Below, piece by piece: positions 34,172-44,300 of a stretch of DNA of 64,000 nucleotides. Numbering within the stretch: the stretch's first letter is position 1; each line of letters starts with the position of its first letter. Origin of the DNA: JBGTSJ01 sp041940305 (GTDB taxonomy: Bacteria > Planctomycetota > Planctomycetia > Planctomycetales > Planctomycetaceae); the NCBI GenBank assembly GCA_041940305.1, contig JBGTSJ010000010.1, positions 124,001-188,000 on the forward strand, written 5' to 3'. The position numbers and the translations under genes are program-made. Under the pieces are notes generated by a model. The model was not told the DNA's origin and ran no database searches. It saw only the letters and a program-made list of their open reading frames with translations.

Positions 34172-35410
34172 ATGAGCGACCTGCTCGAACGATTTCTCCG
34201 CTACGTGCGGATCGACACTCAGTCCGACGAATCGAGTCCCACCTCCCCCAGCACGGAAAAGCAGCTCACGCTCAGCCGGATGCTGGCGGATGAATGCCGG
34301 CAGTTGGGGTTCGATGACGTTTCCTGCGCCGACAACGGCATCGTGATGGCGACCGTTCCCGCCACCGTCGCGCACAATGCCCCGGCCATCGTGTGGAACT
34401 CGCACGTCGATACGTCGCCTGAGTACACCGCCGAGAACGTGCAGCCGGTCCTGCACGAAAACTACGGCGGCGGCGATATCACGCTGCCGGGGGACCCTGC
34501 GAAGGTCATTCGCGTCGACGAGAATCCGTCTCTCAGGAATCTCGTCGGCACGACCGTGATCACGACGGACGGAACCACCCTGCTGGGAGGCGACGACAAG
34601 TCGGGGGTGGCGGTCATCATGACGGCTGCCGCGCATCTCAAGGCTCATCCCGAGATACTACACGGACCGGTGCGCGTCTGTTTCACCGTCGACGAGGAAA
34701 TCGGACGGGGCATCGACGGGCTCGACTTCCAGAAACTGGGAGGCGTCTGCGGCTACACCCTCGATTCCAGCGGCTGCGGCATCGTGGACTGCGAGACGTT
34801 CTCGGCAGACCAGGCTGTCGTCACCGTCACCGGGATCAATTCGCATCCGTCCGAAGCGAAGGCCAAGGGGATGGTCAACGCGGTGCGGATCCTCAGCCAG
34901 TTCATCGCCCGCATGCCGACGGAACGGCTGGCGCCGGAAGTCACCGCGGGGCGAGAGGGATTCATGCACCCGTATGTCATTGAGGGGGGCGTGGCGCAGG
35001 CGAGCGTGCGGATTATCCTCCGTGACTTTGATACGCCGAAACTCAAGGAATACGCCGGTCTGCTTGAGTCGATCGCCGCCGATCTGCGCCGCGAGCATCC
35101 GCGGGCGACGATCGACGTCCACATCAAGAAGCAGTACCGCAACATGCGGGACGGCCTGGAGCGAGAGCCGCGGGCGGTCGCCAAGGCGGTGGAAGCGGTC
35201 AAGGCGGCGGGGCTGGAGCCGAAGCTGGACATCATCCGCGGCGGCACCGATGGAGCCCTGATGACCGAGCGCGGTCTGCCGTGCCCCAATCTCTCCTGCG
35301 GACAGCACAATCCCCACTCGCCGCTGGAATGGGCCAGCCTGTGGGAGATGGAGAAGGCGGTGGAAGTATTGGTGCAGTTGGCCATCGCCTGGGGGCGGGA
35401 ACGGGAATGA
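34172..35410 (+). CDS. pepT: Peptidase T (tripeptide aminopeptidase)
   Basis: The 412-residue protein is a M20B dinuclear zinc peptidase that removes the N-terminal residue of tripeptides. Motifs are the first ligand His-Asp in WNSHVDTSPEY near residue 80, the bridging Asp in LGGDDKSGVAV near residue 140, the catalytic Glu in TVDEEIGRGIDG near residue 174, the C-terminal IRGGTDGA and the His in SCGQHNPHSPLEW. Start and length match the family. It is followed after 58 bases by the second sulfatase gene on the same strand, without clear functional relation. Confidence 0.95.
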   Translation: MSDLLERFLRYVRIDTQSDESSPTSPSTEKQLTLSRMLADECRQLGFDDVSCADNGIVMATVPATVAHNAPAIVWNSHVDTSPEYTAENVQPVLHENYGGGDITLPGDPAKVIRVDENPSLRNLVGTTVITTDGTTLLGGDDKSGVAVIMTAAAHLKAHPEILHGPVRVCFTVDEEIGRGIDGLDFQKLGGVCGYTLDSSGCGIVDCETFSADQAVVTVTGINSHPSEAKAKGMVNAVRILSQFIARMPTERLAPEVTAGREGFMHPYVIEGGVAQASVRIILRDFDTPKLKEYAGLLESIAADLRREHPRATIDVHIKKQYRNMRDGLEREPRAVAKAVEAVKAAGLEPKLDIIRGGTDGALMTERGLPCPNLSCGQHNPHSPLEWASLWEMEKAVEVLVQLAIAWGRERE

Positions 35411-35468
35411 ACAGGAGAGAACGGAGAAAACGCAGAATTGAGGGGCTGGCTCCGGACGGGAGAACGCA

Positions 35469-36956
35469 ATGCGGATGCTTACGACGGTGTTGTTGTGTGG
35501 TGTCTGGTCGGGGACCTGGAACAGTGCTGGGGCAGACGATGCGCCTCCCAATCTGGTTCTGATCCTCACCGACAACCACAGTCCCTGGACGCTCGGCTGC
35601 TACGGCAATCCGGACATCCGCACGCCGCACATCGACCGGCTGGCCGAGAACGGCACGCTGTTCGAACAGGCCTTCGCCAATAACGCGGTCTGTTCGCCGA
35701 CGCGGGCGACCCTCCTGACCGGTCTCATGCCCAGCCGGCACGGCGTGCATACCTATCTGGGGGCCGAAGGCGCGCAGACCGGCCCCGAGGCGTACAACAC
35801 CATCGACGAGTTCACTTCGCTCCCTGAGATCCTCGTCGCCGAGGGCTACGCCGCCGGGTTGTGCGGCAAGTGGCATCTCGGAGACAACCTGCATCCTCAG
35901 GAGGGCTGCACGTACTGGATCACCAAGCCGCACGGCGCCAGCGCGGGCTTCTACGACCAGGAGGTCATCGAGAATGAGGAGATCCGCGTCGAGCCGGAGT
36001 ACCTGACCGACCTGTGGACGGACCACGGCATCCGGTTCATCGAAGCGAACCGGGACCGGCCGTTCTTTCTGCTGCTGGCGTACAACGGCCCGTACGGACT
36101 CGGCGGAGCGATGCGCGAGCCGATCCGCAACCGCCATCGCGACTACTACGAGTCGCACGAACTCCCCTCCTTCCCGCGCACCGACCCGGAGGCGTGGAAC
36201 TACAACTATGGCCCGTGGATCGGCGATCTGGAGATCGCTCGCAAGTACGCCGCCGAAGTGAGCGGAATCGACGACGGCGTCGGTCGGATCATGCAGACGC
36301 TCGAACGACTGCAGTTGACGGAAAACACTCTGGTGGTCTTCACCTCCGACCAGGGCCTCGCTGGCGGACACGCGGGCTATTGGGGCATGGGAGACCATAC
36401 CCGGCCGCTCACGGCGTTCGACTGGACGATGACGATCCCGCTGATCTTCCATCATCCCGGCCGCATCGACGCCGGGCACCGCGTGAGCGCGATGGTCAGC
36501 AACTACGACCTGCTCCCCACGATACTCTCACAGATGGGATTGGGCGACCGGATCCCTGATGGGTACCCGCTTCCCGGCCGCGACTTCTCCGCAATGCTCC
36601 GCGGTGAGACGCCGGATTGGGAGGAAGTGCACTTCTTCGATTTCGAGAACGTCCGGGCCATTCGCACCACGGAATGGAAGTACATCGAGCGAATCCATCA
36701 GACCCCGAACGAACTGTACGACCTCGCCGCGGATCCCGACGAGCACCACAACCTCTACGGCGACCCGTCTCATGCCGAGCGGGTCCTCGAACTCCGCCGC
36801 CGGCTGCATGCGTTCTTCGATGAGCATGCCGCCCCGCAATGGGACCTGTGGCGCGGCGGCACATCTAAGGCCCACCTCATCACCGGCCGGTTCTTCGGCC
36901 TGCCGGGAAGCCGCTACGGCCAGGACGCCGATCCGCCAGTCTATCGGACACCGTAA
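35469..36956 (+). CDS. Secreted type I sulfatase
   Basis: The 495-residue product has a signal peptide (MRMLTTVLLCGVWSGTWNSAGA), then PPNLVLILTDNHSPWTLGCY with the first metal Asp. The formylglycine motif CSPTRATLLTGLMP lies near residue 76. LCGKWHLGD (Lys and His ligands) is near residue 136 and TSDQGLAGGHAGYWG near residue 290. It has Asn rather than Asp in the second metal position of the N-terminal motif (TDNH instead of TDDH), a change seen in part of the family. It is a different subfamily from the sulfatase at 13952. The likely substrates are sulfated polysaccharides in the periplasm or outside. Confidence 0.93.
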   Translation: MRMLTTVLLCGVWSGTWNSAGADDAPPNLVLILTDNHSPWTLGCYGNPDIRTPHIDRLAENGTLFEQAFANNAVCSPTRATLLTGLMPSRHGVHTYLGAEGAQTGPEAYNTIDEFTSLPEILVAEGYAAGLCGKWHLGDNLHPQEGCTYWITKPHGASAGFYDQEVIENEEIRVEPEYLTDLWTDHGIRFIEANRDRPFFLLLAYNGPYGLGGAMREPIRNRHRDYYESHELPSFPRTDPEAWNYNYGPWIGDLEIARKYAAEVSGIDDGVGRIMQTLERLQLTENTLVVFTSDQGLAGGHAGYWGMGDHTRPLTAFDWTMTIPLIFHHPGRIDAGHRVSAMVSNYDLLPTILSQMGLGDRIPDGYPLPGRDFSAMLRGETPDWEEVHFFDFENVRAIRTTEWKYIERIHQTPNELYDLAADPDEHHNLYGDPSHAERVLELRRRLHAFFDEHAAPQWDLWRGGTSKAHLITGRFFGLPGSRYGQDADPPVYRTP

Positions 36957-37048
36957 TAGCGATTGATGCCTTGGACACTTAACCGGACGGGACGCTTCGA
37001 GATTGTACTGCGAGCCAGTGGATCATTGCTGGTTTGCGCGAAGGCCCG

Positions 37049-40021
37049 TCAGCGGATCACCTCGCGCGGCACCGAGCCGTCGAGGTACCGCCAGTTCTTG
37101 ATGAACGAGATCAGGTCGGCCATCTGCTCGACGGAGATATCCTTCTCCAAGCCGACCGGCATCAGCGAGACGCCGTTGTTCTTCAGTTCATCGATGTCCG
37201 TCCGCAGCAGCGTGATCTCCTTCCCCTCGGCCTGCTTCAGCGTGACCGATGTGGCCGTTTCCGCCGCGATGACGCCGGTGTAGACCACTCCATCCAGATC
37301 GAGGATCGTGTAGCTGAAGTAGTTGTTGTCGATGGCCCGGTTGGGATCGAGGATCGACGTCAGCAGCTCGGCCGGCGTCTTGGTGCGCGAGTCCGAAATA
37401 TCCGGCGCGACGTTCACCCCGACCTCGCCGATCCGGTGGCACTGCTGGCAGTTCTTGATGAAGACCGCCTGCCCCCGCAGCGGATCGGACTCCCTCCCCA
37501 GCGCCGGCTGATAAGCCGCAATCACCTGCTGCCGGTCGGCGGCCGTGGTATCGACCAGCAGGGCGAGCGCGCGCTCCCGAATCGCGGGATCGGCATGCTT
37601 GCGAAGCTGCTCGGCCCGCGCCGGCTCGATCTCACGGGGTGTCGCGTCACCCGACTCGATTGAATCCAATAACAACTGAATACGTGTCGGCGTCCGCAGC
37701 ATGGCCCCGATAACTGCCGACCGGATCGCAGGAGTCTGGCCGCCCAACTGTCCACTGAGTGCTTCGTCTATTCCCGGGTCGGTACGGCGCGCGAGCACTT
37801 CGATTGCCTGGCGGCGCACCGAGTCCTCGGGATGATCAAGCGATACATCAATGAGCGACGCCGCGAACTCCCATGGCGCGAAGTCCAGGACGGCCACGGC
37901 ATCTGACCGACCGCCTGTCGTAGGCGATAATGACTGGGCCGCGGCTGCGGCGAACACGTCATGGATCGCGGCCTGATGGGCGTCTGAGATGTTCTTGGCA
38001 ACGGTTGAATACTCCATTCCCCGCAGCCGCCAGCCCGCGCACAATGCCTCGACGCACTTGAATTGTTGCTCGATCGGCAAACTCTTCAGCTGGTCCAGGA
38101 TCCGTGAGACTTGCTCCGAGTCAGACTGTGCGGCGGTTTGCTTCGCAGCACTTTCGAGTAAAGCGGACAGCCCTCTGATTCTCGGAGTGTCCGCCGGCTG
38201 CTTTAGGTAGCGCATTGTCGCCAGCGCGAGTCGGGAGGGATCGTCGTGACTTATGGAGGCCGCAATTCGCACCCATTCGTCCTCAGCGTGATGGACGATT
38301 CTGTCCGCGAGTCGCCCGGACCACGCGTCGTTCCAGTCGAACAGAGAGAGGCTGAGCACACACTGAAAACTCAGCCGCGCGTCGTCCTTCGTTGCGGCGG
38401 CAACAATTTCATCCGCCAGTTGAGGCGCTTCACGCGAGCGCAGCTCAGCCAGTTTGACGGCCTGCTCGACAACGCGTGGATTGGAGTCATTCAGTGCTGC
38501 AGAAAGTGAGTCAACGCTAAGACCGTTGATTCCGTCCAACAGCCAAAGTGCGGAGGCCCGGGCGCCGGGTACGGAGGACATCTGAGTGATTGTCTGAATC
38601 AGTTCCACCGAAGATTCGTCCTGACGCTCCAGTAGCAAGCGGTGCGCAGTCTCGCGACGCCACGAATTTGCATCTCCCAGTGCTTCGGTGAGTTCCTCAC
38701 TCGAGTTCGAAGCCATCTGGAGTGAGCCTGGTTCCGAACGCGAAGCGTGTTTAGCGACAATGCGGTAAATCCGCCCGCGGTCATTCCCCAGCAGCAGATC
38801 GGGCCGGGTCTTCAGTTCGTCCGGCATGAACTGCGGGTGTTCAATCACCGCACGATACATGTCCACCACGTACAGCGCCCCGTCGGGGCCGATCGTCAGG
38901 TTGACCGGCCGGCACCACTCGTCCTTTGTCGCCAGAAACTCCACACCCTCGCGACCGTAGTGCGACGTGAACGTCGCTCCCTCCGGCTCCAGCACGTCGC
39001 GATGCACCAGGTTGCCGGTCGGGTCGCAGACGAAACTGTTGCCGTAGAACTCCTCCGTCAGCGCGTCGCCGCGGTAGATGCAGATGCCGCACGCCGCCGT
39101 GAACTGGCCGGCATGCAGGTTCGACGTCGTCCAGAACCGGCTGATGGGGTAGATCCGCGAGTTCTCCGCGGCCGGCGACACGTTCTCCACCACGCGCGGA
39201 ACGGCGACCGACGGATTCCGCTTCAGATACCAGTCCTGCAGCACGACGTGATCGCACGGATTGCGGTTGCTGCAGATGAACCGGTTCCCCCAGTCATCGA
39301 ACGACATCCCGAACTGGCCCATGCCGGAGACGGCTTCGTAGGCGCCGGTCAGCGGGTCGAAGCGGAAGTCGCGGCCGCTGAGGGAGACCGGTTCGGGGTT
39401 GATGGTTGATGGTTGATCGAAGAACTGGTGCCAGTCCTTTCCGGCGACGACGTCGCCGCCGCGGAGGCCGTTGGCGATGTAGATGTGATTGTCGAGGGCG
39501 AACGTCGGATGATTGGCCCGCAACTGCGGGTTCTCCGGCGTGAAGCCCTTGAACAGCTCCAGCCGCTCATCGGCGCGCCCGTCGCCGTCGGTGTCCCGCA
39601 TGAATTCGACGGCTCCCTCCAGCGTGACGATCACGCCGTCGCGCCAGAACGTCAGGCCGTTCGCAAACAGCAGCTTGTCGGCAAAGACCTGCGCGTCGCC
39701 ATAACGGCCGTCGCCGTCGTCATCCGTGAGCACGCGAATGCGGGACAAACCCGGCTGCCCCTCTCCGGGCCCGTTCGGATAGTCCGAGTACTCCACCACC
39801 CACAACCGCCCGTCCGGGTCGAATGCGATATGCACCGGATCAATCACGTCCGGCTCGCAGGCCACCAGCTCGATGCGGCAGTCGGGATGAAGCTGGAAGT
39901 GAGCCAGCGTCTCGTCGGCCGGGACGGGACTCTGGGGAGCCGGCGTTTCGCTTACGGGCTCGTCGGCCTGCAGTGACGACGAAACTGTCATCAAAATCCC
40001 GAGTACCACAGCTCGCAACAT
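37049..40021 (-). CDS. PVC-type membrane-bound dehydrogenase / HEAT / cytochrome c protein
   Basis: This 990-residue product (ATG at 40021) has a signal peptide. Its N-terminal dehydrogenase-like beta-propeller of about 440 residues is marked by FQLHPDCRIELVACEPDVID, FDPDGRLWVVEYSDYPNGP and IGPDGALYVVDMYRAVIEHP. HEAT-like repeats fill about residues 450-830. The C-terminal cytochrome c domain has the haem site NCQQCH near residue 857 and the late Met ligand region GVSLMPVG. This is the architecture of the large PVC-type cytochrome proteins common in Planctomycetes. The substrate is unknown; it is probably a periplasmic redox enzyme for sugars or alcohols. A heptamer repeat is in frame at 39399-39419 (residues FDQPSTINPEP). 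Confidence 0.92.
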   Translation of the reverse strand: MLRAVVLGILMTVSSSLQADEPVSETPAPQSPVPADETLAHFQLHPDCRIELVACEPDVIDPVHIAFDPDGRLWVVEYSDYPNGPGEGQPGLSRIRVLTDDDGDGRYGDAQVFADKLLFANGLTFWRDGVIVTLEGAVEFMRDTDGDGRADERLELFKGFTPENPQLRANHPTFALDNHIYIANGLRGGDVVAGKDWHQFFDQPSTINPEPVSLSGRDFRFDPLTGAYEAVSGMGQFGMSFDDWGNRFICSNRNPCDHVVLQDWYLKRNPSVAVPRVVENVSPAAENSRIYPISRFWTTSNLHAGQFTAACGICIYRGDALTEEFYGNSFVCDPTGNLVHRDVLEPEGATFTSHYGREGVEFLATKDEWCRPVNLTIGPDGALYVVDMYRAVIEHPQFMPDELKTRPDLLLGNDRGRIYRIVAKHASRSEPGSLQMASNSSEELTEALGDANSWRRETAHRLLLERQDESSVELIQTITQMSSVPGARASALWLLDGINGLSVDSLSAALNDSNPRVVEQAVKLAELRSREAPQLADEIVAAATKDDARLSFQCVLSLSLFDWNDAWSGRLADRIVHHAEDEWVRIAASISHDDPSRLALATMRYLKQPADTPRIRGLSALLESAAKQTAAQSDSEQVSRILDQLKSLPIEQQFKCVEALCAGWRLRGMEYSTVAKNISDAHQAAIHDVFAAAAAQSLSPTTGGRSDAVAVLDFAPWEFAASLIDVSLDHPEDSVRRQAIEVLARRTDPGIDEALSGQLGGQTPAIRSAVIGAMLRTPTRIQLLLDSIESGDATPREIEPARAEQLRKHADPAIRERALALLVDTTAADRQQVIAAYQPALGRESDPLRGQAVFIKNCQQCHRIGEVGVNVAPDISDSRTKTPAELLTSILDPNRAIDNNYFSYTILDLDGVVYTGVIAAETATSVTLKQAEGKEITLLRTDIDELKNNGVSLMPVGLEKDISVEQMADLISFIKNWRYLDGSVPREVIR
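39399..39419. repeat. In-frame heptamer repeat TTGATGG x3 (third imperfect) inside a CDS
   Basis: TTGATGG, TTGATGG, TTGATCG lie at 39399-39419. On the coding strand they read CAACCATCAACCATCAA-type and encode the QPSTINP stretch of the propeller protein between two recognisable blades. The unit style matches the intergenic heptamers at 29196-29244. Confidence 0.7.
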
Positions 40022-40080
40022 GACGTGTCTTTCAGTTGAGATGTCCGCGTTGTGTCGGATGGCGGGACGAAACCTGGCGT

Positions 40081-40270
40081 TCACGGCGCAGCCTCATTGC
40101 TCAGCATGCGGATGATGTGCTTCGCCAGGTACTCCTTGATCTCGACGATGTCTCGGCACTGACTGGGAGACCCCCGTCGCGGGATTTCTGTACCAGTCGT
40201 GCTTCGCACCATGTCGGATCAACTGGCAGCCGAATCCTTCAATGGTTCTGATGACATCGACCCTCTTCAT
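40081..40270 (-). pseudogene. hicA: HicA-type toxin gene with a one-base frameshift
   Basis: An ATG at 40270 begins a HicA-like product: MKRVDVIRTIEGFGCQLIRH, then GAKHDWYRNPATG and SQSVPRH. The catalytic-type His is in GAKHDWY. After PRH the frame breaks (CATCGTCGAGATC). Removing one base there would give the family ending HREIKEYLAKHIIRML plus SNEAAP and a stop at 40081-40083. As it stands the frame ends at 40094 after 58 codons. The start overlaps the hicB stop as ATGA. The break may be a true mutation, or a sequencing error. Confidence 0.75.
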
Positions 40271-40458
40271 GAGAGGACCAGATCCTCGACCCGACGTGCA
40301 CCGGGAATCAGACCATTCGTGAGGTCGGCATACAGATCCTTCAGATGCTCTCGCAGGTCATCAGGGTCGTCTCCCTGAGTCCAATAGTCGGGGAACTCCT
40401 GCAGGTACCCGATCCACTTGTCCTCATCCTGCCAGACGACGATTTTAACGGACTTCAT
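40267..40458 (-). CDS. hicB: HicB-like antitoxin
   Basis: The 63-residue product, KSVKIVVWQDEDKWIGYLQE then FPDYWTQGDDPDDLREHLKD and LYADLTNG, is the short HicB-like fold (partial RNase H-like domain). It neutralises HicA and lacks a C-terminal DNA-binding domain. Its start overlaps the stop of the pseudouridine synthase gene (ATGA, 40455-40458), and its stop overlaps the hicA start (40267-40270). The module is thus coupled to a housekeeping-like gene upstream. Because hicA is broken, the antitoxin may be orphaned. Confidence 0.82.
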   Translation of the reverse strand: MKSVKIVVWQDEDKWIGYLQEFPDYWTQGDDPDDLREHLKDLYADLTNGLIPGARRVEDLVLS

Positions 40459-41174
40459 TGCGGCTCACTCCGGTCGATTCCCAGCTCCCCCCACATCGCC
40501 GGCAGCGGGGCGGTGATCGTCAATGGATCATACCGGATCGGATGCAGCAGCGTGAGACTCCGCGCGTGCAGCGCGATCGCGCCCCCTTCCTGATCGAGCG
40601 ACGTGGCGCCGCCGAACGTGCTCTTCGCTCCGTACTGCAGGTCTCCCACAACGGGACAACCGCGGCTGGCGAACTGGATGCGGATCTGATGCATCCGCCC
40701 GGTCTGCGGTTCCACCTCGACGAGCGCGCGTCCCTTGTGCCGATCGAGCGTGCGGTACGTAAGCACGGCCTGTTTGGCTCCCGCACTCCCAGTCGCCGCG
40801 ATCTCAACTCGGGGTTGATCGGGAATCCGGTAGATCCAGTCTGTCAGTTCGCCGGAGTCCTCGGCGGGCGGGCGCTCCAGGCAGGCCCAGTAGATCTTCC
40901 GCACCTGCCGTTGCGCGAACTGCTCCGCGAGCCGGGCCGCACACTTGGAGTTGCGGGAGAAGACAACCACTCCGGAGACCGGCCGGTCGAGACGATGCGG
41001 CACGCCCAGATACACATTGCCGGGCTTGTCGTACTTGACCTTCAGGTACTCCTTAACCAGATCAATCAGCCCGGTCACGCCGCGCGGCGCGCCCTGCGTG
41101 ATGACTCCCGCCGGCTTGTTGACGGCCAGCACCGGCCCGTCTTCGCACAGAATGTCGGCATCGCTGAGAGGCAT
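40455..41174 (-). CDS. RluA/RluD-family pseudouridine synthase
   Basis: The 239-residue enzyme changes uridine to pseudouridine in RNA. It has the catalytic motif GVPHRLDRPVSGVVVF near residue 60 (the Asp attacks the base), the VLAVNKPAGV start near residue 15 and the C-terminal PQTGRMHQIRIQFA segment near residue 158. It lacks an S4 domain, so it is the short RluA/RluC-D type. It is first in a coupled three-gene unit with hicB and a broken hicA. The target RNA cannot be told from sequence. Confidence 0.9.
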   Translation of the reverse strand: MPLSDADILCEDGPVLAVNKPAGVITQGAPRGVTGLIDLVKEYLKVKYDKPGNVYLGVPHRLDRPVSGVVVFSRNSKCAARLAEQFAQRQVRKIYWACLERPPAEDSGELTDWIYRIPDQPRVEIAATGSAGAKQAVLTYRTLDRHKGRALVEVEPQTGRMHQIRIQFASRGCPVVGDLQYGAKSTFGGATSLDQEGGAIALHARSLTLLHPIRYDPLTITAPLPAMWGELGIDRSEPQ

Positions 41175-41357
41175 GAGTCAAAGGGGGCAGGCACTCACCA
41201 TGCCGGTCCAGTCAGTGGCGGCCCCGCGATCGACGTCGTCGCGAGTCAGGTCCGGCAGAATACGTCGGCAGACCGCGAGTGTATACCGCGGGCTTCAGCA
41301 ACCCCCGCGCCCGCGTCACCGGGCAATCAGCGGGATGCCTGAACAACTCGTCCCGGC

Positions 41358-44300
41358 TCACGCAGCGCGCGTGCGGATCTCGCCGTTCTCCGACACGTCC
41401 TCAAACCGCACCGACATCCGCTTCGAAACGCCGGCCTGCTCCATCGTGACGCCGTAGACTGCGTCCGCGACGGTCATCGTCCGCTTGCGGTGGGTGATGA
41501 CCACGAACTGCGTCATCTCGGTGAAGTCGTTGAGGATCGTCGCGTAGCGTTCGACGTTCGCCTCATCCAGGGCCGCGTCCACCTCGTCCAGGATGCAGTA
41601 CGGGCTGGGCTTGCTCTTGAACATGGCGAACAGCAGGGCGACGGCCGTCAATGTCTTCTCACCACCGCTCAGCAGCGACAGATTCCGCAGCTCCTTGCCG
41701 GGGGGACGGGCCAGAATGTCGATCCCGCAGTCGAGCACGTCGTTGGGATCCTCCAGCACGATGTCGGCCTCGCCTCCTCCGAACAGCCGGCGGAACAGCT
41801 CCCGGAAGTGCTCGCGGATCGTCTCGAACGTCTCGACGAACATCCGGCGGCTCTCCGCATTGATGCGGCGGATGATCTCTTCGAGGGCGGTCTTGGCCTC
41901 CGAGAGGTCCAGGAACTGGGTGCTCAATCGAGTGTAACGGGTTTCCAGCTCGTCGAGGTTCGCGAGCGCGTCGGTGTTCACGTTCCCCAGCGCCTTGATC
42001 TTGCGCCGCAGTTTCTGGACTTCCTCTTCCAGCTGCGCGCGCAGTGTGTCTGCATCGGGCATCTCGGCAACAGCACCTGGATGCGCCGGTGCAGTCCCTG
42101 CATCACCGTCCTCGAGTTCGGCATCGGACGTGGCATCGGGATCGATCGCCGTGTGCGAAAACCGCTCCAGCGCGGACACACCTGACTCCGCCAGGTCGCT
42201 CAGCCGGACCTGGAACTCCTCCTCGATCCGCAGCGCCAGCGCGTCCCGCTGATGCGTGCATTCCCGGACCTGCAGTTCGCATTCGTGCAGCGCGTCGGCA
42301 ATGCTGCGGCGGCGGCGATGCAGGGCGTCCTCCTCCCGATGCAGCGCGGCCCGCTGTGTGCGCAGCGCGGCCCGATCCTCCTCCAGTTGCAGCCGCTCTG
42401 CGTCCTCCCGCTCGGCCTGCCCGCACAGCTCGGCAATTCTCGCCTGCGTGTTGAGGACCTGCAGTTCGATGTCGCGCCGCGTTCCCAGCAGCGTGCTCAA
42501 CCGCTGGCCTGCCTGACGCAGCTGCTCTTCCTGTTGCTGCTGATCCCGTTCCAGTCGCGACTGCACGTCCCGCAGCCCCGCCGCGCGCTCAGCGTGCGTG
42601 GCGAGTTCCAGTTGCTGGCGCTTGTGCTCCTCCCGCACCTGGTCCAGCGATTGTTCGATTTCCCGCAGTTCCGCTTCGGTCGCCGTGATGGCAACGTGAT
42701 GGTCTTCCAGTTCAACCCGCAGTTCCTCGCGGCGAACTTCGGTCTCCGCCAGTTCCGCCGCCAGCTGCCCGTGTCTTTCCCGCAGTTGAGTCTGCTCCGT
42801 CTCGGCATGCTCCCGGGCGTTCAGCAGCCGCTTCAACTCGCGCTCCTCGGACGTGAGGTTCGAGCGTGATGCGCTCAAGCGTTCGCCGGCCTGACGCAGC
42901 CGCAACTCCGCGTCGGCGAGCGTGCCGTCCACGTCGGTCAGGTTGCGGCCGAGCGACGTCAGCTCGGCGAACTGCTCGGCGATCTCTTCATCCAGTTGCT
43001 GGAGGTCGGCGCGAAGGCGTCGCAGCTCGCTCTTGCGCGAAACAACGGAGATTTCGTGCGGCACCGTCCCCGCGTACAGCACGCCGTCGGCGTCCAGCAG
43101 TTCTCCCTGCAGCGTCACCCACCGCAGTCCCGCGTGATGCGGCGCCAGTCGATGTGCATCCGCCAGGCTCTCGACCACCCATGTGCCCGATAGTAGCGCG
43201 GCCGCGAGTCCTTTGAGTTCGGGCGGCTCATCCGCCAGCCAGTCGGCCCGCGCGATGACCCCGGGCTCCTGGGCAAGATCCGGCGATGCTCCGACGTTGG
43301 CGCGCTGCGCATCGTTTGCCGGCGCAGCCAGGAACCCGACGCGTCCCTGAATCAGCCCCGCCCCCGAATTGATGTAGTCCGACAGCGCGGCGAGGTCGCG
43401 AGTGACGATCAGCTGCGCCCGTCCACCCAGCGCCACTTCAACGAGTGCGGCATGATCGAGCGGCACCTGCAGCAGGTCTCCGACGCATCCGACGATGCTG
43501 TTCCAGGGAGCGCCGTCGATGGTCGACGCGCGTTTCAGGATCTCCCGGACCCCGATCCCGAGACCTTCCTGACGCTGTTCCAGGTTCTCCAGGACGTGAA
43601 TGCGGGCGTCCCACGCCACGCGCTGCTCCCGCATGGCCGCCAGCGACTTCTCGCTGTGACCCTGCTCGTCCAGCAGCCGGACGCGCTCTCCCTGCAGCCG
43701 GTCCACATCGGCCAGCAGCTCGGCGTGCGCCCGTTCCTCGACCGATGCAATCTCTTGCGCTGCATTACGGGCCGCGGTGGCCGCCGCTACCGACTCCGCC
43801 AGCTGCGCACACGCCTCGGCCGCGGACGCCAGAGTCTCCTCGGCTGCCGCGCGCTGCGACGTCAGCAATGCGATCCGGTTTCCCTGCTCGTTCCGTTCCG
43901 CGGCGATCTGGTCCCGCTCGCCCCGCCGGGACGCCAGATGCTCCCGCGCCAGCGCAGCCTGACCCTCCAGTTCACCCACGACTGCATCGCGGGCCGCCAG
44001 CGCCGTTTCGTGCTCCGCCAGGGTCGCCTCGAACCGGCTGATCCGCTCGGCCGTGTCGCTCAGCTCCGTCACGACGGAACGCGCCCGCTGACTAAGCTGC
44101 TGCCGCTCCCGCCGCAGGTCGGCAATATCCAGGTCCAGCTCGCGATGCCGCCCGGTCTGATGCCGGATCGTCGATTCGCCGGCGGCGATCGCTTCCCGTG
44201 TGCCGGAGGCCTCGCGCTGCACCCCCTGCAGCCGGTCGTCGACACTCGTCAGCGCGCCTTCGATTTCCGACCGGGCCGACTCCAGAGCTGCGATCTGCTC

